Part shown: piece by piece, positions 50,701 to 59,618 of the stretch
Numbering within the stretch: position 1 is the first letter of the stretch
How the letters are laid out: the number at the start of each line of letters is the position of its first letter
Assembly: GCA_016234735.1 (NCBI GenBank)
Contig: JACRAN010000113.1
Span: forward strand, 1 to 62,665
DNA from: Bacteroidota bacterium
GTDB lineage: Bacteria > Bacteroidota > Bacteroidia > Chitinophagales > Saprospiraceae
Direction of reading: 5' to 3'
DNA: 62,665 bases
Made by a program: the position numbers and the translations under genes
Notes under the pieces: model-generated
What the model was told of the DNA's origin: nothing
What the model saw: the letters and a program-made list of their open reading frames with translations, nothing else
Database searches by the model: none

Positions 50701-51706
50701 GGACACGCCGCTGAAAATCATCGCTGCCGATGTCAACAAATCGGGCACGGTGACGACTGCCGACGTGGTGGAACTGCGGAAATTAGTGCTCCAGATTATT
50801 CCGAATTTCACCAACAACACCTCCTGGCGGTTTGTGGACAAAGACTTCGTGTTCGCAAACCCGGTGAACCCGTTCACCCCGCCGTTCCCGGAATATTTCA
50901 ACATCAACAACCTCGCTGCCGACCAGTCGGGCGTGGACTTTGTGGCGGTGAAAGTCGGCGACGTGAACGGCTCGGCAGTGACCAACTTCAATGGAACGGC
51001 GGACAACCGCAGCTTTGATGGCGAACTCAATTTTGTAGTGGACGAACAGTCCCTCGAACCTGGCCAAACCTATCGGGTAGCGTTCAAAGCCAGCAATTTT
51101 GTCAACCTCACGGGCTACCAGTTTGCCTTGCGCTTCGACCCCGGAGCGTTGAGCCTGGAAGACATCGAAGCAGGCGAATTGGCAGGTTTATCGGAAGCAA
51201 ATTTTGGCTTGACAATGCTCGAAGAAGGTATCATCACGACCAGCTGGGACAATTCAAAAAACACACTACACGACAACAACACGGTTCTTTTCACACTTAT
51301 TTTCAAGGCAAACACCAAAGCGGCATTGAGCGAAATGCTCCAGATTTCAAGCTCCGCAATCCCGGCGGAAGCCTACCAGACGGGAGGGCAAAACGTTGGT
51401 TTGCTCGACGTGAACCTGCAATTCAACAACCCCTCCGAGGTGGCTGCCGACTTCGAGTTGCTGCAAAACAACCCGAACCCCTTCCGGGAAACGACGGCCA
51501 TCGGGTTCCGTTTGCCAGAGGCCGGTAAGGCCACACTGACCGTGTACGACTTGTCGGGGAATGTGTTGAAAGTGATTTCCGGCGACTACGCCAAGGGTTT
51601 CAACGAAATCATCCTGAGCGAAAAAGAGTTGGGCACTTCGGGAATCCTGTTCTACCAATTAGAAACCCCTGCCCACACTGCCACCCGCAGGATGGTGAGG
51701 ATTTAA
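47795..51706 (+). CDS. Second secreted HYR-repeat protein with dockerin-like, cohesin-like and T9SS modules
   Basis: This is a 1303-residue paralogue of the preceding gene. It has a long signal region (hydrophobic core MCLLLLAGWSNRASAQ near residues 38-53). A set of HYR repeats follows (DTVPPVIVCPAPIVQGSAQGGCSASL, HDNDAPVIVCPGDVTVESLDANCGYG). The dockerin-like helices are at about 949 (GVTTYDLVLMTRHIL) and 976 (AADVNKSGTVTTADVVELRKLVL), with GDVNGSAV after. The cohesin-like domain is at about 1083-1205 (LTGYQFALRFDPGALSLEDIEAG). The sorting tail is LLQNNPNPFRETTAIGFRL. It is closed by a terminator at 51771-51816. The two genes likely arose by duplication. Confidence 0.88.
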   Translation: MRKFEFTKQPKHIPDKSWGGTTSGQHGAGRFLRAFGLMCLLLLAGWSNRASAQCALVCNDALNVSLPGPSAGCELEVTVDMVLEDPTACQLPMVVTLMTLQGLPLPTSPVVNASHIGMTFIYSVEETNSGNSCWGTLKVEDKLGPEITGCNDIVLTCLANYKPTIDGGNAPTPNVDDCSTVLNFSYTDIIDHGNCTSGYVAFIFRTWVATDSKGNSSTCSQYVTVQRVSLTNFTPVCPANVEMQCGVGNPNTNPTATGYPTITVGGIVYPVIPGANNFCEIAASYNDEVFTICGGGKKILRTWTIYDWCLPTTPGSGNPWSCIQVIKIHDTVPPVIVCPAPIVQGSAQGGCSASLILPPANVTDACSGFTVKVLTPFGIVNGNGGPLLDVPVGVHTITYVATDACGNVSSCTTTLTVNDVTPPVAVCDEHTAVSLTNDGTAIVSATVFDDGSTDNCAIKYFHVSRMPSDCDVDGTPFDVYTTFYCCDIGETIMVAMRVYDYAGNFNTCMVEVEVQDKIDPTIICPPDKTIECSDPVPPVTPPTYSDNCPGVTWAHTETDNISNCGVGYIWRIYTATDASGRTASCTQTITVVNSYPFNEYDITWPYDFTTDECGASIEPVDLPPGYDYPEITEDGCDLVAVAHIDQLLPTNPPACFKILRKWIVIDWCIYNPNLPGSPGYWEHVQVIKVHDNDAPVIVCPGDVTVESLDANCGYGAVAVPPLSATDCSTILNWTTTIDFNSNGTIDQAGTSPNLSGNYPFGTHAVSVKVEDYCGNFSTCYFNITVVDGKKPTPVCVNGLAVELMNDPAGNGGMIQLTPQMFNSGSFDNCTAAQNLILEIIPSFFTCDDVGTNIVTMWATDLAGNADYCETYVIIQDNMVVCPSPLTADVSGGVADASGGGMGNVAINVSGNGPLTAPYTTTQNGNFMFSDLDLGYDYTFTPGYNMEPLNGVTTYDLVLMTRHILNVQPLDTPLKIIAADVNKSGTVTTADVVELRKLVLQIIPNFTNNTSWRFVDKDFVFANPVNPFTPPFPEYFNINNLAADQSGVDFVAVKVGDVNGSAVTNFNGTADNRSFDGELNFVVDEQSLEPGQTYRVAFKASNFVNLTGYQFALRFDPGALSLEDIEAGELAGLSEANFGLTMLEEGIITTSWDNSKNTLHDNNTVLFTLIFKANTKAALSEMLQISSSAIPAEAYQTGGQNVGLLDVNLQFNNPSEVAADFELLQNNPNPFRETTAIGFRLPEAGKATLTVYDLSGNVLKVISGDYAKGFNEIILSEKELGTSGILFYQLETPAHTATRRMVRI

Positions 51707-51770
51707 GTTAGCGGATTGGAGTGAGTGGGTTGGGGGACAACCTGCCCAACTTCAATCCGATATTTTTTAT

Positions 51771-51816
51771 CACAAAAAAGCTTCGACCGGCTTCGGCTGG
51801 CCGGGGCTTTTTTGTG
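51771..51816. terminator. Bidirectional terminator
   Basis: CACAAAAAAGC (51771-51781) pairs with GCTTTTTTGTG (51806-51816); the inner part CGACCGGC/GGCCGGGG extends it imperfectly. It serves convergent genes. Confidence 0.85.
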
Positions 51817-51841
51817 GAAAGTGCATCTAAAGTGTTGAAAA

Positions 51842-53713
51842 TCAATCTTGTCGAACCTTTGCCAATGCCTTTTGAAGCCTGGGGTCGTCCGGTGCCAACG
51901 CAGCGGCTTTTTCCAACCATTCCAACGACGAATCGAATTGCTTCAAGGTGAAGTAATCCTCAGCGATACGCGTGGCAGTGGCAGTATCCGGCTGTATTTC
52001 CCAGGCTTCGGTGAGGATGGGAATTGCAGTGGCCGCATCGCCCTTTTTGCTCAAGTCATCACCCTGGCCCCGCAGCGCGTACAACAGGCCTGTTCGGGCT
52101 TTTACATCTTGCGGGGAGATTTGGCCGGCAGTGCGGTATGCCATGACCGATTGCCCGAATTCCTGCAAGTAAAAGGCGCAGGCACCGTAGGCGAGGTAAG
52201 CGTCGAAATAAGTTTTGTGGAGGTCTTTGGCCGCTTTCAGGTGGGCAAAGGCTTCGTCTAATAATTTTCGCTGTTCGGCAGGGTCCTGGGTTTGCTGGGC
52301 TTCCTCCAGCAGGGCGGTGCCGAGGCTGTTGTGCAACTTTGCGCTGTTGGGCGAGTGGGCAATGTCGGTGCGGAACAGCGTTTCGTTGTCTGCCCAGGCC
52401 GGGTTGCGCAACACCGTGACGATGGCGAGCGGTACCGTCAGGCCGAGGAACACGGGAAGCACGAGACGAGGCTGGTTTTTGGTAAAAAAATGCACGGTGC
52501 AGGCGGCTACAGCGAGGCAAAATCCTGCCGAGGGCAAAAAGAGGAAACGCTCTGCCATGAAAGTACCTACGGGGAAAACGACATTGGAAGTGATGCCGAG
52601 CGTCAGCATGAAAAACAAGATGCCGAAACCGGCGATCTGCCGACGTTGGAGGCCCCAGGCCCCGTAGCCTGCCATTGCCAGCCATAAACAGAGGCTCAAC
52701 CATACTGCGGGGCTGCCGAAGTCCTGTAATTCAATTTGAAACGGGTAATAATCGTGGGTCAATGGGTGTGGAAAAACCATGAGCCGGACGTATTGGCCCA
52801 GTGTGAACAATATCGTGGCGGCCTTGGCACCCTGCGTACAAGCGACCCAATTTTGCCCACTCCACTCCAAAAACGGGTTGTTGAGGGGGTCGTGCATGGC
52901 CTGCCCTTCAATGTGCCAGCCTATCGCCATGCCGCGCAACAACAGGAACAATACCAATGAAAACCAAAGCGGCCAGGAGGTACGCAAAGCGGGAATGACG
53001 GCAGTTTTCCTGAAACCCCAAATCGCCAGGGGAGTGGTGATGGCCAGCATCACAGCATTTTCTTTTGCCAGGCAAGCTGCCAAAAACAGGCTGCCCGCCA
53101 GTACAGCCCACTTATTCCGGGCTGAATCATGGTACCTGAAAATGCTGTACACAGCAGCCAGTCCCAGCAGCATGGCCAATTGTTCATCACAACCTTTTAT
53201 ATTCGCCACTACCTCTGTATGTACCGGGTGCGCAATAAACAACAAGGCTGCACCAAACGCTATTATTTTCCCATTCTGGCTTTTATTCAACAAATAAGCC
53301 AATAGCCTGTATAATATTAATCCGCAGAAGGCATACAGCAATATGGAAAAGCCATGAAATACAAATTCGTTAGGGCCGAAAAACTGATAAAAAAAAGCAA
53401 AAAACACCAGGGATAGTGGCCTGTATCGTCCGCCATATACGAGGGTCATTTGTTCGCCTATCCGCTCGTAACCAGCAAAACTATCGTGTGAAAAAATAGC
53501 TGGAATGCCAGCTATACCTTGCCGTACATAGTTATTCTTTGTAATGACGGCCTCGTCGTCTAAAACAAATCCATTTTTCAGGGAGTTGGCATACAGCAGG
53601 AATGCCACTGAGAGTAAAATAGCGGCGACAATCGTCTCATTCATCCACCATGTTTGCAATGGCCGGGATTTTTTTTTGCCGGAGGCAGGCGGTTGTTTGA
53701 TGCTGTTCGCCAT
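51842..53713 (-). CDS. GT-C type membrane glycosyltransferase with C-terminal TPRs (TMTC-like)
   Basis: This is a 623-residue protein. After a basic, Pro-rich start come about ten membrane segments (ETIVAAILLSVAFLLYANSL onward). The first loop after TM1 has the GT-C acidic pair in NGFVLDDEAVITKNNYV, and AHPVHTEVVANIKGCDEQLAML is typical of TMTC/DUF1736 proteins. The C-terminal third is soluble TPR repeats (AKLHNSLGTALLEEAQ, AKDLHKTYFDAYLAYGACAFYL, PQDVKARTGLLYALRGQG). Relatives O-mannosylate exported proteins from a lipid-linked sugar; this activity is inferred. It sits next to exported giants that could be its substrates. Confidence 0.8.
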   Translation of the reverse strand: MANSIKQPPASGKKKSRPLQTWWMNETIVAAILLSVAFLLYANSLKNGFVLDDEAVITKNNYVRQGIAGIPAIFSHDSFAGYERIGEQMTLVYGGRYRPLSLVFFAFFYQFFGPNEFVFHGFSILLYAFCGLILYRLLAYLLNKSQNGKIIAFGAALLFIAHPVHTEVVANIKGCDEQLAMLLGLAAVYSIFRYHDSARNKWAVLAGSLFLAACLAKENAVMLAITTPLAIWGFRKTAVIPALRTSWPLWFSLVLFLLLRGMAIGWHIEGQAMHDPLNNPFLEWSGQNWVACTQGAKAATILFTLGQYVRLMVFPHPLTHDYYPFQIELQDFGSPAVWLSLCLWLAMAGYGAWGLQRRQIAGFGILFFMLTLGITSNVVFPVGTFMAERFLFLPSAGFCLAVAACTVHFFTKNQPRLVLPVFLGLTVPLAIVTVLRNPAWADNETLFRTDIAHSPNSAKLHNSLGTALLEEAQQTQDPAEQRKLLDEAFAHLKAAKDLHKTYFDAYLAYGACAFYLQEFGQSVMAYRTAGQISPQDVKARTGLLYALRGQGDDLSKKGDAATAIPILTEAWEIQPDTATATRIAEDYFTLKQFDSSLEWLEKAAALAPDDPRLQKALAKVRQD

Positions 53714-53809
53714 GGATGTTCGTTTGGCAAGCTGGTTTTTCCAACGATAAACTCAATGGAGGATTTTCTGGCCGCCAGGAAATCCTCCGTTGAGTTAAAC
53801 TGCCATTCA

Positions 53810-54376
53810 TTACTTCCTTTTCTCAATATCTTCTTTGACAGCTTTTTGGGTAATTTCCCAGTAGGGCTTGTATTCGGCGAGCAGTTCCACTGTTGGCCGG
53901 GCATTTTCGACAAAAGGTTCTTCCCTGAACGAACCTAATTGGTCGCCTTCTTTCAGTATCCTAAACCTTTCTTTCGAATAAAATATGTTGCCTTTTTCCA
54001 GGTAGCTAATGGCTTCCTTGACGGTTTGGCGGGCCATATTGAACTGCCTGAACCGCACCAAAACCAACTCGTTGTTGACTTGGTGGAAGGTAGTCCAAGT
54101 GGCAGTGGTGTCCGTGTATAACTTAGAAGATATGCGTTGCGCCTCGCCGTTTAGCTCAATATATTCGACGGAATCGCGGTCGTTGAGCATGACTTTATGG
54201 AAGTTGGTCCCCGGCTTCCATTCCTTGTCTATATGGTTTGTGAGCGTGTCAATGGCGGCTATCTTAACAGTGTCTTTGACAAGCGCCTGCACATCGTTTG
54301 TTCCGGCATTATTGGTTTTGGAGCAGGCATTTAAAATGAAATAAAATGCGGTCAGGATAATTAGAACTCGTTTCAT
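53810..54376 (-). CDS. Hypothetical lipoprotein
   Basis: This is a 188-residue protein with a lipoprotein signal (MKRVLIILTAFYFILNACSK; lipobox LNAC, Cys18). The mature part is mostly helical and charged, with QFNMARQTVKEAISYLEKGNIFY in the middle and a Lys-rich end. No family recognised. It is transcribed in the same direction as the TMTC-like gene and 96 bp from it. Confidence 0.7.
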   Translation of the reverse strand: MKRVLIILTAFYFILNACSKTNNAGTNDVQALVKDTVKIAAIDTLTNHIDKEWKPGTNFHKVMLNDRDSVEYIELNGEAQRISSKLYTDTTATWTTFHQVNNELVLVRFRQFNMARQTVKEAISYLEKGNIFYSKERFRILKEGDQLGSFREEPFVENARPTVELLAEYKPYWEITQKAVKEDIEKRK

Positions 54377-54522
54377 TTTTTAATCAATTTTAAGAATTAT
54401 AGTTGTCTGATTTAATAGTTTTGCTGGTGATGAAAAATGGCGCATTTTATTTAATAATCTGGCTTTGTTTTTACAGACACAAAGCAGCTATTGGTAAATA
54501 AATATATCGCCATGTAAGCAGG

Positions 54523-57500
54523 TCAGTTGCCATACACCTGAACCTTGTCGTGATTGTTGGAAACCACGACTTTTACCTTGCCATTGGGAGCTTGCAACAG
54601 TGCCAGGTCCCGCACTTCTTTCATGGCCCAAAAGCCCGATTGCAGGTTGTTTGCCCAGGTGAAATTGCCCTTGCCATCGCCTGCCAGCAGAGTGCCGTTC
54701 CCGGCATCGCAACGGTTGGTTTCAACCTCCATGCCGTATTTGTTGCCGGCCATCAGCAAGTCGGGGTTCCCGTCGCCGTTGAAATCGCCGACGAGGATGC
54801 CAAACACCGGGGAGACCTGTGCCTGCGTGGGCAACGACCGGCGGACGAATTTGCCGCCCTGGTTTTCCCACCAGCAGGTTTCGAGCGTGAATGCTCTCAA
54901 CGTAAGCCCTGCATCGAGGTCTTTTTTGGGGAAAATGTCGGGAATGGTGGCTTTGGCGAAGTCCTTTGCGTAGATGAACCGCTTTTTAAGAAATGGCATT
55001 TGCTTAATCAGCACGTCTCTTTGCACCAAAGGATAGATTTTGTCCTTTTCATAAACCGCCATGACCGGGTCGATGCTGCCGTTTTTGTCAAAATCGTTGG
55101 CATAGCAGAGCATCGGTGCCTCCGCCGAAGCGGTAAACCGGGAATTCAGGCCGAAGTTGCCAGTCACCAGGTCGAGGTCGCCGTCCTTGTCGAGGTCGGC
55201 GATGGCGAGGCGGTTCCACAGGCCGTTTGATTTGTCAAAACCCAGGGCTGCCGCGTCCATTTTCTGGAGCTTGCCGCCGGTGAGTTTGAAAACGGTCAGG
55301 GGCATCCATTCCCCCGTTACAATCAGCTCCGGGGCAGGGTCGCTGTCGATGTTTGCCCAGGCGAGGTCGGTGACCATGCCCACCTGCCCGAATTCGGGGC
55401 CTACCTCGTTGGTGACTTCGGCGAAACGGTTGCGGTCGTTGCGGAGGATGTGGCTCTGCGGTATGGTCGGGTACTTGCCCGGCGCGATGCGGCCACCGAT
55501 GAAAAGGTCGTTGTCGCCATCGGCATCAAAATCAAAAGAGCAGGCCCGCAAACCCACGTCCTGCATGTCGGGAATGGCATTGGGGGCATGGACAAAGTTG
55601 CCCTTCCCCATGTTGATGTACAGCCTGCATTGCCAGGGGGAAGGGCTGTTTGGTGGGGCAACGGCTTCTGCGCCGCCACTAATCACGAAGAGGTCGGGGT
55701 CGCCATCGATGTCGGCATCGAAAAAATGTGCGCCATGGTCTTCGTATTGCTTGGTCGCTTCCCAGGCAGCATTGGAAGTGGCGCTGAATTTCCCGTTTGG
55801 ATTTTGGAGATAAAGCCGGGCAGGTTTCTCGAAGGAGTTGCCAATGAAAACATCGGTCAGGCCATCGCCGTTGACATCGGCAGCAGCCATCAGGGGGCCT
55901 TGCTCGCTTATTTTCCAGGGCAGAAGAAAGTACGACTCAAAGTCGATGTACTCATTTTCCTCGTGCAGGAAATCCAGCCCGGAGGCAGCGGTTTGGTCTT
56001 TGAACAGGGTAGGGGAACCGAGGGTGGCAGCACCCTGCCGGGGAGTACCTTTTTCCTTTGCGTCGGAATATCGCAGCGTAATGTGCTGGTTGACAGGCAC
56101 ATCGGTGAGCGTTTGGGCCATGCCATCGGGCCATCGGATGAGCACTTTTTCTACTTTTTGCACCTTGCCCAGGCCAAAGTGCAGCAGGTGTTCCACCGAG
56201 GAAAAAATGCCCTGCGTCGGGTTCATTTTGGCGTATTGTTGCTGCCCTTCGTAAAAAAGCGAGACAGAAGCACCAACGCCCATCGGGTTTTGCGGGCTGC
56301 CTGCGAGTTTGAATTGAAGGAAATTGTTGCCCGTTTGTTGCCGTGCGAGGTTTTCATAGACAAAAGCATCGTCGTCGATGTTGTTCACCACGTAGTCGAG
56401 GTCGCCGTCTGCGTCGAGGTCGGCGTAGGCGGCGCCATTCGACCAGGAGGCCGGTACGGTCATCCACTTGCCGCTCATATTCTCAAATTTCCAGTCTCCT
56501 TTGTTCTGAAAAAAGAAGTTGCGGATTTTGTAGGTCGGTATGAGTTTGAGAAAATCATTGATGTCTTTGAACTGGACGTTGATGGGGGTATTCTTGTTCT
56601 TGATTTCTGAAAACTCAAAGTTGATGAAATCAATGTCGGTCAACTCCCGTCGGTAGCCGTTGGTCACGGAGAGGTCTTTCAGGCCGTCGTTATCGAGGTC
56701 GGCAAACAGGCCGCTCCAGCTCCAGTCAGTATTGAAAACGCTGGCAAGGCAACCGATGTCGCTGAAAGTGCCGTTGCCGTTGTTGCGTTGCAGTACGTTT
56801 CTTACCACCGGCTCGAAGTAGCCGTAGTTTATCAAACTGGTGTATTTGCTTTGCGGGTTGGTGGCCGGAAGGGTCTTGTTCCGATAGTGGCTGTGGCTCA
56901 ACATATCCACAGCGAACAAGTCAAAAAGCCCGTCGTTGTCAAAATCGGCCAGTTCTGTGCCCATCGTGTGTTGGGAGATGTGGCGAAAGTACTGCCTGAG
57001 TTGGTCGGTAAAGGTTCCGTTGCCATTGTTGATGTAGAGAAAGTCGGGCTGTAGGAAATCGTTGCCCACATAAACGTCGGGCCACCCGTCCCCGTTGAAG
57101 TCTTCCACGGACACACTCAGCCCGTAGGCAAAGTTCCAGATGCCCGCTTCCTTTGACACATCTTTGAACCCGCCCTTCCCATTTTGTAGCGGGCCGTCGT
57201 TGCGGTAAAGGCGGTCTGTGTCATGCGGGCTTTTTGGGGCGAGGTTTGGCTCCACGGTCTTTTTGTCAGCCGTTGGCCTCACATCGATTTTGTTGGTAAA
57301 ACTGAAATCGGCCGGGTAGTTGAGCAGGTAGAGGTCCAGGTCGCCGTCGCCGTCGTAGTCGAAGAAGTTGGCACCGGTGGAAGCGGAAATGTCGTCAAGG
57401 CCGTACTCCTTCGCCCGTTCCGTAAAAGTCAGGTCGCCATTATTGACGAAGAGGCGGTTCCGGCGTTCGTCGTTCTCAATAGGCCCGGCGCGGCAAACAT

Positions 57501-57966
57501 AGAAATCAAGGTAGCCATCGGCGTTGATGTCAACTACGGTACCATTGATTTCAAAGCCACCTTCAGACCCCACACCGGCGGCATCGGTAATGTCCTTGAA
57601 TTTCATGCCGCCCATATTTTGGAAAAGTTTATTTTTGCCGGTGCTGGAAATGAAGTAAACATCGGGCAGGCCGTCGTTATTGATGTCGGCTATCGCAACG
57701 CCCCCTCCATTGGAAATATTGATGTTGGTGGTGATGTTGTTTTCAAAAGTCTCGGCGATGTTGTTTTGAAAATCGATGCCGGTTTCCTTTGCCGAAAGCA
57801 GTTTCAGCAGTGGTTCGGAAGCCGTCAGGGTTTCTTCCCCTGGCGAAGGAACACCGTTGGTGTTTCCCGCATCTTTTTTACAGGAGAAGATGCCGGACAG
57901 TAGGATTACAAGCCCGGCGAGCAACAACCCGCAAGGTTTTGCGGGTTGGAAAAATCGATTTGTCAT
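54523..57966 (-). CDS. FG-GAP/VCBS-repeat lipoprotein with ASPIC/UnbV domain (CRTAC1-like)
   Basis: This is an 1147-residue lipoprotein; the start at 57966 is preferred over an ATG 6 bp upstream because it gives the shorter standard signal (lipobox SGIFSC). The chain has about 13 Ca-binding repeats of the DxNxDGxxD type (DINNDGLPDVYF, DYDGDGDLDLYL, DFNGDGWPDVYV, DVNGDGLTDVFI, DFDADGDNDLFI, DLDKDGDLDLVT). These form two beta propellers with an ASPIC/UnbV domain between them (about 540-650; SSVEHLLHFGLGKVQKVEKVLIRWPDG). Such proteins are often encoded next to nutrient-uptake or surface genes; no SusCD pair is present here. A surface binding role is inferred. Confidence 0.9.
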   Translation of the reverse strand: MTNRFFQPAKPCGLLLAGLVILLSGIFSCKKDAGNTNGVPSPGEETLTASEPLLKLLSAKETGIDFQNNIAETFENNITTNINISNGGGVAIADINNDGLPDVYFISSTGKNKLFQNMGGMKFKDITDAAGVGSEGGFEINGTVVDINADGYLDFYVCRAGPIENDERRNRLFVNNGDLTFTERAKEYGLDDISASTGANFFDYDGDGDLDLYLLNYPADFSFTNKIDVRPTADKKTVEPNLAPKSPHDTDRLYRNDGPLQNGKGGFKDVSKEAGIWNFAYGLSVSVEDFNGDGWPDVYVGNDFLQPDFLYINNGNGTFTDQLRQYFRHISQHTMGTELADFDNDGLFDLFAVDMLSHSHYRNKTLPATNPQSKYTSLINYGYFEPVVRNVLQRNNGNGTFSDIGCLASVFNTDWSWSGLFADLDNDGLKDLSVTNGYRRELTDIDFINFEFSEIKNKNTPINVQFKDINDFLKLIPTYKIRNFFFQNKGDWKFENMSGKWMTVPASWSNGAAYADLDADGDLDYVVNNIDDDAFVYENLARQQTGNNFLQFKLAGSPQNPMGVGASVSLFYEGQQQYAKMNPTQGIFSSVEHLLHFGLGKVQKVEKVLIRWPDGMAQTLTDVPVNQHITLRYSDAKEKGTPRQGAATLGSPTLFKDQTAASGLDFLHEENEYIDFESYFLLPWKISEQGPLMAAADVNGDGLTDVFIGNSFEKPARLYLQNPNGKFSATSNAAWEATKQYEDHGAHFFDADIDGDPDLFVISGGAEAVAPPNSPSPWQCRLYINMGKGNFVHAPNAIPDMQDVGLRACSFDFDADGDNDLFIGGRIAPGKYPTIPQSHILRNDRNRFAEVTNEVGPEFGQVGMVTDLAWANIDSDPAPELIVTGEWMPLTVFKLTGGKLQKMDAAALGFDKSNGLWNRLAIADLDKDGDLDLVTGNFGLNSRFTASAEAPMLCYANDFDKNGSIDPVMAVYEKDKIYPLVQRDVLIKQMPFLKKRFIYAKDFAKATIPDIFPKKDLDAGLTLRAFTLETCWWENQGGKFVRRSLPTQAQVSPVFGILVGDFNGDGNPDLLMAGNKYGMEVETNRCDAGNGTLLAGDGKGNFTWANNLQSGFWAMKEVRDLALLQAPNGKVKVVVSNNHDKVQVYGN

Positions 57967-58000
57967 GGGCATAGTTCGGTCATTTTTAAAATTGAAGCGT

Positions 58001-58008
58001 CAAAAGTA
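58001..58008 (-). promoter_or_regulatory. -7 box for the FG-GAP lipoprotein
   Basis: TACTTTTG on the minus strand, 35 bp upstream of the start; no TTG at the expected distance. Confidence 0.4.
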
Positions 58009-58103
58009 GTAATTTCTGATACGTAGTTATGGCAGGTTTGTTGGGGAATTACCACCAAAGGTGAGCGATTGGGAGTAAGCCTCAGCCCTTTTAGCTAGTT
58101 TTC

Positions 58104-59447
58104 ATGGCACTCAAAGAAAAGTTTCAAAAATACCTTCAAACGCCTGTGGACGGATACATCCTGGGCCTGTTCCGGCTGATTTTCGGCTTGTTCATGGTGT
58201 ACGAAATGGCGCACTATTTTCAGATTGACCTGGTGAAAAATGCCTTCATTCTGCCACAAGTACACCTTACTTATGTTGACTTTCTTCAACCCCTGCCTGA
58301 GCCGGTGTTGAAAATCATGCTCGGTATCATGCTGGTTTGTGCGGTGCTGATAACGCTTGGGCTTTTGTTTCGTCCTGCCTGTTTCCTGTTCGGTGCGTTC
58401 TATTCCTATTTTTTCTTGCTCGAAAAAAGCATTTTCAACAACCACATCTATCTTTTTATACTGCTTTCCTTCCTGTTAGGTTTCACCCATGCCGACCGTT
58501 TTTTTTCGCTGCGAAGTCTTTTGGGTGCCGGAAAAAAGGAAGTATTTCAAATTCCCCGTTGGCAGGTTTTTATTTTTCAACTACAGTTTGCCATTGTCTA
58601 TTTTTATGGTGGTTTGGCAAAGATCAACCCCGACTGGCTCTTCCGAATGGAGCCGATGAAATCCATGATAGCAGAGTTCCCCGCTGACCACCCGATGGCG
58701 GTTGTTTTGAAACACGATTTCCAGGTTCCTTTCCTGACCTACGCAGGTCTGATTTTCGACCTCGCCATTCCTTTTTTGTTGTGGTACAAACCCACCCGCA
58801 AATGGTCTTTGATTCCCCTCTTGTTTTTTCACGGGTCCAATTCCCAGATTTTTTCGGACATCGGCATTTTTCCTTTTACGATGATTTTTGCCACGGTTCT
58901 TTTTTTCGACACGTCGGAAATTCCTTTTTTGAAAAAATTAGTAACCCGCAGGGCGGGGAAGAGCAAAAAAAATTCCCGCCTGCTTGCGGCTTCTCCCTGG
59001 GTGTCCAAATTTCTGGTCGGGTTTTTTATCTTCCAGTTGTTGTTCCCCTTCCGTTGGTGGTTCCTGCCAAACCCGGTGGATTGGACGTTTGTTGCCAATC
59101 GCTTTTCCTGGCGCATGAAAAGCCAGTCCCGCTTTGTCGATGAATTTGCCTACACCATTCAGGATGGCCCCGGAGGCGGCCAATTTTCCGTGGAAATCAA
59201 CAAATTCATCAATCCCATGCAGATCAATACCGCTGCACACGACCCACTTGCAGCCGCAGCGGTTGCCAGGATGTTGGCACGGCAAGGCAGGGAAGGAGGG
59301 ATGGCCGACCCCATCGTTCGTGCCAAAATCAGGGTGCGCTGGAACGGGCACCCATCAGCTTTTACCGTCAACCCCGAAGCGGATTTGTCGAAAGTCACTT
59401 TCGGCCCCTTTCGAAAAATGGAATGGGTAATGCCAAAGCCCGAATGA
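58104..59447 (+). CDS. HTTM-domain membrane protein (vitamin K-dependent gamma-carboxylase-like)
   Basis: This is a 447-residue protein with at least seven membrane segments. Landmarks: GYILGLFRLIFGLFMVYEMAHYF at the start, FQLQFAIVYFYGGLAKINPDWL with the catalytic-type Lys, and FHGSNSQIFSDIGIFPFTMI, a variant of the HxMNxxLFxIGxFPY motif of the family. A C-terminal soluble part of about 120 residues follows. The gamma-carboxylase reaction is known for animal relatives; for bacterial HTTM proteins the substrate is generally unknown. It is divergent from the FG-GAP lipoprotein gene. Confidence 0.85.
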   Translation: MALKEKFQKYLQTPVDGYILGLFRLIFGLFMVYEMAHYFQIDLVKNAFILPQVHLTYVDFLQPLPEPVLKIMLGIMLVCAVLITLGLLFRPACFLFGAFYSYFFLLEKSIFNNHIYLFILLSFLLGFTHADRFFSLRSLLGAGKKEVFQIPRWQVFIFQLQFAIVYFYGGLAKINPDWLFRMEPMKSMIAEFPADHPMAVVLKHDFQVPFLTYAGLIFDLAIPFLLWYKPTRKWSLIPLLFFHGSNSQIFSDIGIFPFTMIFATVLFFDTSEIPFLKKLVTRRAGKSKKNSRLLAASPWVSKFLVGFFIFQLLFPFRWWFLPNPVDWTFVANRFSWRMKSQSRFVDEFAYTIQDGPGGGQFSVEINKFINPMQINTAAHDPLAAAAVARMLARQGREGGMADPIVRAKIRVRWNGHPSAFTVNPEADLSKVTFGPFRKMEWVMPKPE

Positions 59448-59458
59448 AAGCAAGCCGG

Positions 59459-59516
59459 GCAGGGCGGATTTCTCAATCCGCCCGTGTTTGAAGGCGGATT
59501 GAGCAATCTGCCCTGC
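59459..59516. repeat. Nested palindromic hairpin downstream of the HTTM gene
   Basis: 59459-59482 and 59493-59516 are inverted copies over 24 nt with two mismatches and a 10-nt loop. Each arm is itself a palindrome (GGCGGATT...AATCCGCC). No T-run follows, so it is not a standard terminator. Confidence 0.85.
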
Positions 59517-59587
59517 GGTAAGTGCGGCAATTCAGGGGCAGTTCAAATGGGCCTGAAACCCCAAAAAGAATTTTTTTCAAAAATACT

Positions 59588-59618
59588 TTGTGTTTCCACT
59601 ACGCTTTCAGTACCTTTG
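59588..59618 (+). promoter_or_regulatory. Strong Bacteroidetes-type promoter with no gene downstream
   Basis: TTG (59588-59590) and TACCTTTG (59611-59618) with a 20-bp spacer match the consensus exactly. No plus-strand reading frame of meaningful length follows until 60337. Confidence 0.7.
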
